From the NCBI RefSeq assembly GCF_010183535.1, contig NC_071331.1, positions 5,084,001 through 5,148,000 of the forward strand: DNA of 64,000 nt, written 5' to 3'. The stretch's first letter is position 1. Each line of letters begins with the position of its first letter. Source of the stretch: Caenorhabditis remanei (lineage: Eukaryota; Nematoda; Chromadorea; Rhabditida; Rhabditidae). Below the pieces are notes generated by a model that saw only the letters and a list, made by a program, of their open reading frames with translations, made no database searches and was not told where the DNA came from. A program made the position numbers and the translations under genes. This document shows positions 47,440 to 56,399 of this stretch, in pieces.

Positions 47440-47751
47440 GTGGTAGTCAGAAACCTGGTGAGTCCAGTAGAACCAGGCGCCATTCAAAGATTAAAATCTA
47501 TCCATGTTATGAAACAGAAGAACAAATACTTAAAGAAATTCAGGCTAGGGGTTCAAGACAATGCACAAACTACAGTAAGAAAATTAAGAGAGTGTATTCT
47601 TACGAAATCAAAGGTACTGTATTCGAGTCACCAAATGTTTTGTGTTTTGTATGGAAAGGAGTATACTTCCGTTAAAAAACATTCAAAAAAAAATGGTAGG
47701 ACTGATTCAGAATCGGCTGGAGTACCCGAAAAAAGAAGAATTACGGGCTAG
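47440..47751 (+). pseudogene. Unrecognised repeated open frame, copy 2 (103 codons)
   Basis: An open frame with a basic C-terminal part ending GRTDSESAGVPEKRRITG. Its DNA is shared with 45303-45500 (+) and a fragment at 40124-40235 (-). The codon pattern near the end looks coding, but the start lies at a MITE edge, so the frame is probably a fused relic. No family is recognised. Confidence 0.35.
47452..47517 (-). ncRNA. Candidate 21U-RNA locus
   Basis: Core at 47510-47517. TGGT with the T at 47472 (38 nt) starts TTCTACTGGACT. The copy at 45304 has TGAAACGG and is presumably inactive. Confidence 0.6.
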
Positions 47752-47837
47752 TTGCACACGAATGACTAATAATAAGATCTCAAATATATTATACAACCAA
47801 AATGAAGGTTTTGAAACTGCATATTTATTCCAATAAT

Positions 47838-47903
47838 CTGTTTCATCTGGGCTATTATTCTGCACTCAAAATCTTAGAATGATACCTTGAACGGTTTCCA
47901 CAT
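47838..47903 (+). ncRNA. Candidate 21U-RNA locus
   Basis: Core at 47838-47845. TGAT places the U at 47883 (38 nt), starting TACCTTGAACGG. This is the uninterrupted paralogue of the MITE-split locus at 45568, and it is close to 60442. Confidence 0.7.
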
Positions 47904-48164
47904 ATTTAGCAAAGGAGAAAGTGCGCTCTATCGAACTATATCAAATTCCGCTGTAGTGTAAATTAAAGTGTACAAATGAACCATGCTATGGATGAGTACT
48001 GGACGAAATTCGGGGTACAGTTGCAGAACTCTGTGAACGTGAAGCAACTACTGTAGGACGAATATGTGAGTGCCCTCTTTTGAAGTGAGATGTAATGGTG
48101 TCTGGTTGTACTGGATTCACCAAATTTCTGATGACCACTTAAGTACTTAAGAATGAAAATCAGA

Positions 48165-48231
48165 AAAAGAAGGTTAGTACAAACACCATTCCTATTTAAA
48201 AATTGGTGCTAAAATGAACATTATGAAACAG
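48165..48231 (-). ncRNA. Candidate 21U-RNA locus
   Basis: Core at 48224-48231. TGGT with the T at 48185 (39 nt) starts TGTTTGTACTAA. Divergent partner of 48253 and paralogue of 47024. A third copy at 52923-52930 reads TGAAACTG. Confidence 0.65.
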
Positions 48232-48252
48232 TATGCATATTTCATGAAGACT

Positions 48253-48318
48253 CTGTTTCATCTCGGTCATTACTGACGCAATGTTTCAGAATGATAGTTT
48301 GGCGTACACCTATTTGTG
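48253..48318 (+). ncRNA. Candidate 21U-RNA locus
   Basis: Core at 48253-48260. TAGT places the U at 48298 (38 nt), starting TTGGCGTACACC; TGAT with the T at 48295 is an alternative. The third copy (52952-52959) reads CTGTCTCA. Confidence 0.65.
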
Positions 48319-48389
48319 AACAATTAGACTTATAACAGATTCTAAAGAAGCATTCACACTCTGTTGGACTATATCAGGCTGATTTAATC

Positions 48390-49075
48390 TCGCCCATTTT
48401 TGATTGACTCTGATTGTCCTGGTCCTGTTTTCATCAATAGAAGTTGTTAATTATATCATCGCTGGTGTGCCTTTAGGGCGTTCAGTCGCAAAGAAAAGAT
48501 TGCTGACTTGTGCGGAAGTGATTTTTCTAAAACGGAAGTCGGAAATTGGAAATCGGAAGTCGGAAGTCGGTAGTAGTTTTTTGCAACTATTCACAACTCC
48601 AAGAGACAAATCGTAAAATTCGCAAAAATCAGTGGAAAAATAATTTTTGGCAGGAGAAAAGCCTATTTCCTGTCCTTTAGATCATTTTTCAATGTATTTC
48701 TGCAAAATGCATTCTTCCTAAATTCGCCTGTTATGGAATGACGGAAGTCGGAAGTCGGAAGCAAACTTTTCAAAACGGAAGTAGGAAGTGGGAAGTCGGA
48801 ATTCTGCTCAATTCTAGTGAAAATCAGAAGATAAAATATATTAATACTCTGAAACGGGGGGAAACAAATTAATAAGGGAATACTTTATGTAAATTAGGTG
48901 TAGTGGTTCCGGATATTGAAAAAAACAACTGTAGGGTAATTGTGCGAGTGCCTGGCGCGCCAAGGACGCGTTTTGATTTGTCATGATAAGGTGTCTACTG
49001 TTACAAAAAACTCTTACGGTTTCGAAAGTTACATAGAAAAAACGTGTACTAAAGCAGTTGATGAAACGTGAAAGA
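48390..49075 (+). pseudogene. Relic exons of the gene family, interrupted by a GGAAGTCGG element
   Basis: An SSIEVVNYIIAGVPLG-like frame occurs at 48430-48480. After the low-complexity insertion (48516-48815) comes the CTGGCGCGCCAAGGACGCG segment and an FESYIEKTCTKAVDE-like frame, as at 60805. Several stops separate the parts. Confidence 0.4.
48516..48815. repeat. Diverged MITE of GGAAGTCGG type
   Basis: It opens with GTGCGGAAGT, closes with GGAATTCTGCTCAATTCT, and holds runs of GGAAGTCGGAAG. The ends resemble the hAT-like family at 13991 (GTGCGGAATTCC), so it is probably an old relative. A shorter remnant lies at 60558-60606. Confidence 0.5.
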
Positions 49076-49079
49076 ACTC

Positions 49080-49660
49080 GCAACTTTTTATTTGAAATTT
49101 ATTAAAAAGCGGGCAAACGAGTTTCTATTTAAAACCTGTTTCTGATTGTTTTGATTGGTAGCGGGTTAGTGGATACCTAATGGTTGAGTCAGTTTGTTTG
49201 TCAAACACATGTAACATTTTATGAAGGAAGGTGACGGTAGACAAAATGTTTGAATGTAACTTCAATGTGAGGGGTGTTTGAACAAATACGCTCTGATGAT
49301 AAAACTGCACTAATTGATATAGGACCACAGTAAATAGTTTTCAGTTTCGTCGTATATTTTTCTGATAAACTTTAGTAAGACAAATGATTTGCGGTAGATG
49401 CAACTAACCAGCCGGGGATATTGGAAATTTGAGTGTAACTCACAAATATTTGGAAGACGTTTAAAAATACGGACGACGTTCAAAAATACGTATCCAAGTT
49501 CTTCACTGTAAACGTCTTTATTTTGAAACATAATATTTTCAAAATGTTTCTTTCTGAGAACACCAAAGTCAAACACCGAGAACGAAAAAGAAACAAGTTT
49601 CGGAATGAAGTTTTAAATTTATCAGCATTATGAATCAGAACATGGAAGAAATAACGTTTG
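49080..49660. other. AT-rich stretch with no assigned feature
   Basis: This interval between a gene relic and a MITE carries only short unrelated open frames, one ACGCTCTGATGA word near 49288, and a TGAAACAT one base off the minus-strand core near 49524. I see no gene. Confidence 0.4.
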
Positions 49661-49684
49661 ATATTGGTATTTTATTCAAAAAAA

Positions 49685-50219
49685 CAGAGCTGTGCGGAAT
49701 TCCTTCCTTCGACTTCCTTCTTCCTTCTTCCGGGCTTTTTTCACGTTTTTATTCCTTCTTCCTTCTTCCATTTTGAAAATTTCACTTCCTTCTTCCTTCT
49801 TCCTTCTTCCTTTTCTAAAATTTCACTTCCTTCTTCCTTCTTCCCTCTTCCTTTTCTAAAATTTCACTTCCTTCTTCCTTCTTCCTTTTTCCGTTGAAAA
49901 GTTTACTAAAATTTTGTAATTTTCGACGGAATTTTGGCGGAATTTTGGTGGTTTTTGACGGAATTTTGTATGAAACAACATCAAAATTCGTTTTCAGAGA
50001 TGACTAGAACAAAGTTTCCTCAAATTTGTCATTTTAAAAATTAACTTCGAATTTCCCGGTTCGGAACTCAACTTCCTTCTTCCTTCCTTCTTCCTTCTTC
50101 CGGGCTTTTTTCACTATTTTCTTCCTTCTTCCTTCTTCCTTCTTCCCTTTTGAAAAATTTACTTCCTTCTTCCTTCTTCCTTCTTCCCTTTTCAAAAATT
50201 TTACTTCCGCACAGCTCTG
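49685..50219. mobile_element. hAT-like MITE with polypyrimidine interior, second copy
   Basis: Termini CAGAGCTGTGCGGAA and TTCCGCACAGCTCTG. The flanks are CAAAAAAA (49677-49684) and CAAAGAAA (50220-50227), an 8-bp target duplication with one mismatch. The interior TTCCTTC tracts and the central TTTTGGCGGAATTTTGGTGG segment match 13991-14564. Confidence 0.85.
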
Positions 50220-50379
50220 CAAAGAAATAATCAGTAAAAGTCCAGAGAATTCCCTTCACGAGACTAAACCTGAGAAAAGGAAAGAAAATTATAACGGTAG
50301 GAGTTGAGCAAGGGGAAGGAGAATAGAACAATGAGATATCAAAATCGTACAATTTAATTCACAAGACGAATTCTGAAGA

Positions 50380-50620
50380 GCAAAGGAAATGAAAATAATC
50401 AGAAAAATTATAATCTGGAAAAGATTGCCGTTATCAAACGATTTTATCAATCAGTGTTTCATTTTGAAGAGTTAGTGAAAGGGATACATTTTGAAGATGT
50501 TAATGACAATAAAGCAAATAAACTAAATAGTATACAACTAATTATGGAAGACAAGGTTGAGAAACCGAAAAATTTCAAGTAATTTACATTGGAATGAGGT
50601 TTGATGCAAATGCGCTCTGA
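50380..50620 (+). pseudogene. Relic of the SLVRVRRV family (3' exons only)
   Basis: DNA for the ITTIYNLEK-, VHFEELVK- and EDKVEKPK-like segments is present up to GAGGTTTGATGCAAATGCGC. The SLVRVRRV exon is absent. Its one-base-off core (GTGTTTCA near 50456) sits within the exon-like DNA. Confidence 0.35.
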
Positions 50621-50665
50621 TAGCAACATAACATAAAGAACCCTCCCAATGAAAACGGAAAAGAA

Positions 50666-50931
50666 CATACTTGCAACGGCCCGGCCCGAAGGCCCGGCTG
50701 AAAAATTTGAACTGAAATTTTGAACGAAAATTTGAATTTAAAAAAAAAATTACCCAAAAGTGTCGAATTTTTGACTATACTTCAGAATTCAATCAAACAA
50801 TAGTTATGCATCAAAAAATCGAAATTTGTAAAGTAAAATTTCAAAAAAATTCAAAACATTTGGTAACAAATAGGTACCTTTTTTTGAAGCCGGGCCTTCG
50901 GGCCGGGCCGGGCCGTAAATTTGCAAGTATG
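50666..50931. mobile_element. GC-rich hAT-like MITE, complete, with an 8-bp target duplication
   Basis: Termini CATACTTGCAA and TTGCAAGTATG, with GAAAAGAA duplicated at 50658-50665 and 50932-50939. The paralogous unit at 42171-42200 (AAAATGGAAAAGGAGAAGC) shows the site without the insertion. GGCCGG tracts are confined to the ends. Confidence 0.9.
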
Positions 50932-51181
50932 GAAAAGAAGAAGCACATTTTCGGAAATATTTAAATTAACACATTCTTGCCATTAATTGTAAAACTCACA
51001 CATTGTATGAAACGGGAAGACAGTTTAGTGGGGGATTACTTGAAGAAAATTGATGGATTCGGAAATTCATGGTGATCCCAAATAATAGGAAAATAAATAT
51101 CTGCGGAAGTGCAAGAATGATTGCGATAAAAAATAGTAATAAAATTAACATTCTGAAAATGCATAATTTTTGAAAAATCTT

Positions 51182-51247
51182 CTGTTTCATTTTGGTCATT
51201 TACCTAGACAAAAAGTTTCGGGATGATAAAATTTGACGGAATTTTCC
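51182..51247 (+). ncRNA. Candidate 21U-RNA locus
   Basis: Core at 51182-51189. TGAT places the U at 51227 (38 nt), starting TAAAATTTGACG. It is the counterpart of 42443, with identical architecture and a downstream relic exon. Confidence 0.7.
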
Positions 51248-51249
51248 CC

Positions 51250-51560
51250 CATTCTTTATTTGTTGCATTCTGGTTATCTGGGTCCTGTAGTTATCAATTG
51301 GAGTTATCACCTCAATTCAAATCATCGCTGGGGTGCGTTAGACGCGTTTTACGAGGACCCCGATTTGTTAGAATAATGCATTGCGCTCTCAGAAAATGAG
51401 AATCTCGAAAATATGGCCATCTTATAACGATAGTATCAAGCATAGTTTATGTTGAAGAGTTAGTGAAAGAGATAAGACTCGTGATACCGAACTGAAAAAA
51501 TTAGAACTGATAATGTAAGAAAAGGATGAGAAACCGAAAGTTTCCAGTATGTCGAAAATG
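51250..51560 (+). pseudogene. Relic of the SLVRVRRV family
   Basis: The GTTAGACGCGTTTTACGAGG segment is kept, but an extra G in the preceding CTGGGGTGCG shifts the frame. NLENMAIL- and KDEKPKVSSM-like parts follow out of frame. Confidence 0.4.
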
Positions 51561-51595
51561 AAGATTCTGAAAATGCATAATTTTCAATAAATATT

Positions 51596-51661
51596 CTGTT
51601 TCATTTTGATCATTATTCGGGACTCAACGTTTCGTGATGGTTGTTTTACAACGGTTTAAAT
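51596..51661 (+). ncRNA. Candidate 21U-RNA locus
   Basis: Core at 51596-51603. TGGT places the U at 51641 (38 nt), starting TTGTTTTACAAC. A competing TGAT start lies at 51638 (35 nt). It is only 414 bp from the previous locus, a tandem duplicate. Confidence 0.65.
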
Positions 51662-51925
51662 GAAAGTTATCACTCAATTCAAAGCATCGCTGGTGCGCGT
51701 TAGACGCGTTTTAAGGGGTTCCCCGATTTTTATCGAAAAGTAATCTATAGAGCTTTCAGAAAATGACAATCTGGGAAATATGGTCATTTTATAACGATAG
51801 TATCGAGAACTGTTCATTGTGAAGTGTGAGTAAACGCGATACTACTAAATATAGAATTGATTATGGAAGACAAGGTTTAGAAACCGAAAATTTTCAAATA
51901 AGTTACATTGAAATGAGGTTTGATG
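51655..51925 (+). pseudogene. Relic of the SLVRVRRV family
   Basis: TQFKASLVRVRRVLRG is readable at 51675-51720. The later parts are shifted, and the unit ends in the usual GAGGTTTGATGCAAATGCGC. Confidence 0.45.
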
Positions 51926-52738
51926 CAAATGCGCTCCAGTCGCAACCGTAACTGAATCAACGTGAAGGGATAATGCAAGTGCGCTTCATCGACAGACTGG
52001 TTTAGCTGTGGAGCGTATTTTCAAGAACGTTTACATGTCCCATATCTATTTTAGTCACACCATTATTTCATGAGGAAACAAAGCTACTGTGAGCGATAAA
52101 ATGAAAGAATCGGTTTGCATTGATTTGAAAAAATAAACTTTATAAATTAATCAGAATTCCAGTGAAAACCAAAGATTAAGTTCTTTTCTTGACACACATC
52201 AATGGTAGGCGTAAGGACCGCGAGGAACAGATTTGAATTTTTCCGAGTCGCGTTGCGTGCGAGTCACGGTTTATATTGAAAGATACGACAAAAAATGTGA
52301 AAATCAAATTTGGCACTCAGCTAAGTCTTTTTGGCACCGTGCCAACCGTTGTGCGACGGAGCGCGTTTACGCGACCTTACGCCTTGTACTGCTGGTTGAC
52401 ATATTTTATTTGACGGAAGATTGCAGTCTAATGATTACGATTACAATGAGAAGTTTATACCAACTCAGAGAAATAGTGAATCACATAATTAAAATGAAGA
52501 ACTTGTTTTTTTTAGAATGGACGTTTTACTATAAGCAAACATCAAATGTGAATTCTGAAAATGCTAAATTCAACTCATCTGTTTCCTCTCGTGAAAACGG
52601 TAATTCTCTTTAGTACGGACTGGAAACAAGTACTCATTTCACTAGATTCTGAAAACGTAAAAACAGAACAATGTAAATGGATTATTCCCTCGAAAATAAG
52701 ATTATTGTGAAGGTTCTGAAATCACATAGTTTTTTGTT

Positions 52739-52800
52739 CTGTTTCATTGACGCTGGCGGCTCATTCCGGACAAATATGTGAGTGCCCTCTCATGAAGGGA
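52739..52800 (+). ncRNA. Weak 21U-RNA candidate
   Basis: Perfect core at 52739-52746, but the spacer is unusually GC-rich (CGCTGGCGGCTCATTCC) and no YRNT lies at 33-42 nt. It may be non-functional. Confidence 0.25.
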
Positions 52801-53099
52801 GATGTATTGCCGTCTGGTTGTACTGGAATCACCAATTCTCTGACTACCACTTAAAATAAAAAAGGACTACAATTTTTTAATACCGAAACCATTCGTATTT
52901 AAAAATTGTTGCTAAAATGTTTTGAAACTGTATGCATACTTCTTGAATACTCTGTCTCACCAGGCGTATTGTTATGGACTCAATACTTCAGAATGATAGT
53001 TTGGCGTACACATATTTGTGAACAATTAGACTTATAACAGATTCTAAACAAGCAATCCCACTCGGCTGTACTATATCAGATTGATTCAATCTCACCCAT

Positions 53100-53411
53100 T
53101 TTTGATTGACTTTGATTGTCCTTGTCCTGTTTTCATTAATAGAAGTTCTGAATTATATCATCGCTGGTGTGCATTTAGCGAGCTCTTGTCGCAAAGAAAA
53201 GATTGCTGATCTTTCAAAAAAAAATGTTTTGGAGAAGATGAGACAAGTTGAAAGAGGGATACCACATCATTCCAATGCGCGAGTGCCTGGCGCTCCACAG
53301 ACGCGTTTTGAAATGTTCATGATTCGTCATGGCCTGCTGTTACAAAAGTGCTTACGGTTTCAAAAGTTACACAGAAAAAGTGTACTAATGATGTCGATAA
53401 TCGTACGATAA
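53100..53411 (+). pseudogene. Relic exons of the gene family
   Basis: A 101-codon open frame with LIEVLNYIIAGVHLASS and EKMRQVERGIPHHSNARVPG. Its DNA aligns with 48404-49075 and with 60610-60960, where a different frame looks native (FESYLEKTCTKAVDGDRN). This copy is therefore probably shifted. Confidence 0.4.
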
Positions 53412-53493
53412 ATATATACAAGAATCGGAATGCAGTGATTGGTAATTGCGAAAATAAATATATGAAAAATGTGAAATTGCGAATTTTCGAAAT

Positions 53494-53561
53494 CTGTTTC
53501 ATTTAGATCATGTATTTTTTGTTTTAACTAGGAATGATGATAGTAATGGTCTTTAAATTTT
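53494..53561 (+). ncRNA. Candidate 21U-RNA locus
   Basis: Core at 53494-53501. Overlapping TGATGAT gives a U at 53538 (37 nt) or 53541 (40 nt). The duplicate at 62210-62217 reads TTGTTTCA. Confidence 0.6.
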
Positions 53562-53699
53562 CTGAAAAAAAAACTATGAAAATTTATTTAAAAACGGGCG
53601 AACGAAGAATTGAGCCAACAAATTTTGTCCGAGAGGACTACACGGCCACGCGGAAATACAATTCCACCAAATCTCCTTTTGAGTAAGGAGACCGGGAAT

Positions 53700-53765
53700 T
53701 GTGACATAATTGAATAATGACTATTATCATTCCCAGCTAAAAAATTAATGATCTAGATGAAACAG
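53700..53765 (-). ncRNA. Candidate 21U-RNA locus
   Basis: Core at 53758-53765. TAGT with the T at 53720 (38 nt) starts TCATTATTCAAT. It converges on the plus locus at 53494 and is paralogous to 62400, whose 21-mer differs at a few positions. Confidence 0.65.
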
Positions 53766-54652
53766 GTTCCGAAAAATTCGCAGTTTCTAAATTTTCATAA
53801 TCTGCGATAAAAAATATGACTTCAGTCGAATCTTTTTGAACTCATTCATTGAATCCGCTTGATTTTTTGGTAATTTTTTTTACACACCGTGTTTAATAAT
53901 GGATGAAAATTAATAAGGTTATGTATATAAACATTTTTATATGAAGAGTGGTCGAAAAAGAAGCCATTATACTCAACGTCACGAACTAAAAAATAAAATC
54001 GACAGTGAAAGAAATGATTGAAAAACCAAACGTTCAATTATCCCCTTCTGAGAATTAATGCTATGCAAACGTGTCCTATCGTTAATTAGTTCAGCAGGAG
54101 AATGCATTTGCCAGACAAAAAGTAAAGCGCATTCGGTGTTTTTTACGTTTTGAAAAGTTTTATAAATCGGCGAACTGAAATGTTGTTAATGTTTGAGCGA
54201 GTACAAAAATATTATTGAGGAACACACGGAGCCGACACTACTGTATTTTGGAAAACAAATTATGTTCTGACCATAGTGTTGTTTGGAAGTTGCAAATACG
54301 TTATTTTTTCTGTTTCTTCAACTAGTGTTCTAAAAATAACTTGATTTTTCGATAATCAGTTGTTGAGATTGCTCTCAATCTAATTAACTAATTTTGCAAA
54401 TCATAAAGAATGCATTTTTCAGCTTGTTGGTGGTGGAAGATCTATCAACCCGTCTATTATCAATTAGGTAGGGATCTGATTGATTACTTCTTGAAAATCC
54501 TTCTTTCTTGAAGAACGATTCTGAAAATGTCTTAAAAAAGGTTTTTGTACTTCTTATTCAGTTTCAGCATCAACATTTTTAGGCATTACAATAATGTTAG
54601 GCAGTCATATTGCTTCTAGTCGAATTTTATAATACGTAATTATAGTTATAAC

Positions 54653-54946
54653 CAGACTTGTCACGGGCCGGGCCGGGCCGAAATCAGGAAAAATTTTGGG
54701 CCGGCCCGGCCCGGCTCTTTTGAAACATTTTGAGTATTTTTTTTGGAAATTTTTTGAAATTTTAGGAAAATGTGAATATGTATGATAATTTAAGCATTTT
54801 TACTCTATTTTTTTCGAAAAATTTCAAATAAAATTTGGTAAAAACGGGTTCCCATTTTTTGAAATCAGGAAACATTTTGGCCCGGCCCGGCCCGGCCCGC
54901 CGGGACAAACTCAAGAAAAATCTCGGCCCGATTTTTGACAAGTCTG
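54653..54946. mobile_element. GC-rich hAT-like MITE, complete, with an 8-bp target duplication
   Basis: Termini CAGACTTGTCA and TGACAAGTCTG, with GTTATAAC duplicated at 54645-54652 and 54947-54954. The termini differ by one base from the CATACTTGTCA subfamily. Both ends changed together, so the inverted repeat is intact. Confidence 0.9.
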
Positions 54947-55030
54947 GTTATAACTTCTCTCGAAAACTGTAAAATAAGCAGTGGACATGTGTATCAATCA
55001 GATGGTTTTCTCATACACCAGTCGGTTGAC

Positions 55031-55105
55031 GCAGCCTACGGCTGCTCAACCTCCTTTTCTACACCATCCTTCTGGATGTTACAGCGCCTGCGGCGCTTCT
55101 CAAAT
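55031..55105 (-). other. Triple-hairpin 3' end of Helitron-like copy 3
   Basis: Stems are GCAGCC/GGCTGC (55031-55045), CATCC/GGATG (55065-55078) and GCGCC/GGCGC. In copies 1 and 2 the middle stem is CACCC/GGGTG. The C-G pair became T-A by two substitutions, preserving pairing. Confidence 0.65.
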
Positions 55106-55973
55106 AGTTCAGACTATCGAGGTCTCAGAATTCTTCTCTTCTCCTGGATCGTATAACTTATTCACTTGTTGGTAGTTTTTGTTAGCTAAGCAGCCCGTTC
55201 CGTAGAGAACAATTAAAACACATTTGTTTTTCTGATAATTTTTTGACAAATTTTCTTAATGACTTATTCAGTATGAGCGGTTTCTTCACTTCTAGATTTT
55301 GTTACTTTTTGAAGGTAACCGAGCTGCGGCAAAAATTCCTTAGTCACAAATCACCATCACTTCTTGAGCTGGAATTTGTTTTACTATTTTTTTTTCTGTT
55401 TGAACATATTTTTCTGAAGCTTAGGAATTTGGACACTCTCCTATTCACATATTGAAAAAATGCGCTTGAAGTATCTTTTTTAGGTTTTGACTGATCGGCG
55501 GCGATGTCGCCTCCCTCTCTAAAAACGTTCAAGATGTTTTCCATATACACGGAAATCTTCTTCTTACTGTTAGTCTGGTTTGATCCAAAAAGCTCTGCTT
55601 TCCGAATTTTAACTATTCGGCGGCGATGCCGCCTCTCTTCTCTGGAATAGGGAGAAATGCTCTTTACGGACTCTTTTTGAGTTTTTGACTGATCGGCGGC
55701 GATGCCGCCTCCCTTCCCCAAGAAGATGCGGACGAAAGTATTATGGATAAATCAGTTTCTGACTCGGCGTTGGCAGGGTTGCAATTTTTGAACACCGTTT
55801 AAGTTGGAACTCAATCACCCACTATGGCAGAATTGTAACGGTGTGAACAGTGAAAAAATACTCTTGCAGACGTAACCCTTTTGTCCTACTAATCTCGACT
55901 ATAAAAAGTTATTTACTACTTTCATATACTGGCTATCTATGTTCTTATCAAAACAAAAAAACTAAAAAAGATT

Positions 55974-56046
55974 TCCTACCGGGCGAGAATGAACTCACCA
56001 CCCCATGTGTGTGAGTCATCTGCGTAGACCGCTACACTAAATCTGC
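55974..56046 (-). pseudogene. tRNA-Val(CAC)-like pseudogene or SINE head
   Basis: On the minus strand TAGTGTAGCGG (56029-56039) fits the tRNA A-box exactly. The D-arm GCGGTCTACGC, an anticodon-loop-like CTCACAC, and a T-arm GGTGAG/TTCATT/CTCGCC follow in tRNA order. The order and the TAGTGTAG start resemble tRNA-Val(CAC). The acceptor ends do not pair and the T-loop is one base short, so it is not a working tRNA. It lies inside Helitron-like copy 3. Confidence 0.5.
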
Positions 56047-56399
56047 GCGGCCGCGGCGCTCTCGAGAACGCAGTTAAGAAACACCGAGTCAGTAGTTTTG
56101 CACTTTCTACCACCCTGTCGGGACACACCTTTCTCCACGCTTTCTACTGTTGAAATCGACATCGTCTCCAGAAGACGTCAAAATCAACTTTTTCAAAAAA
56201 AGAAAAGTTCGGGCATCAACTAATAAAAATTTCCTATCTGTCTATCTAGGTTTCATCGAAATCGGCCCACTACGGAAGGAGTTATGATCGGCGACAAATA
56301 AACAGACAGGCGGAATCTGTTGATTATTATTAGTAAAGATTATTCATTTTTGAAAAATTAAGGATCTTGGTATTATTTAAGACCTGTTTCTGATTGAGT

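Larger units (their letters stand above)
55018..56339 (-). mobile_element. Helitron-like element, copy 3 (1.3 kb)
   Basis: On the minus strand the element begins TCTTTACTAATAATAATC after an A and ends in CTGG before a T, with the three 3' hairpins at 55031-55105. Between them are three GCGGCGATGCCGCC-type palindromes (about 55500, 55620, 55695) and the tRNA-Val-like segment at 55974-56046. It is diverged from copies 1 and 2, so the shared termini are evidence for genuine element ends. Confidence 0.7.

Noticed and set aside
52233..52613. 126-codon plus-strand open frame
   Set aside because: It has no paralogue, splice context or recognisable motif. Its first part overlaps a GC-rich repeat-like patch and its second part is AT-rich.
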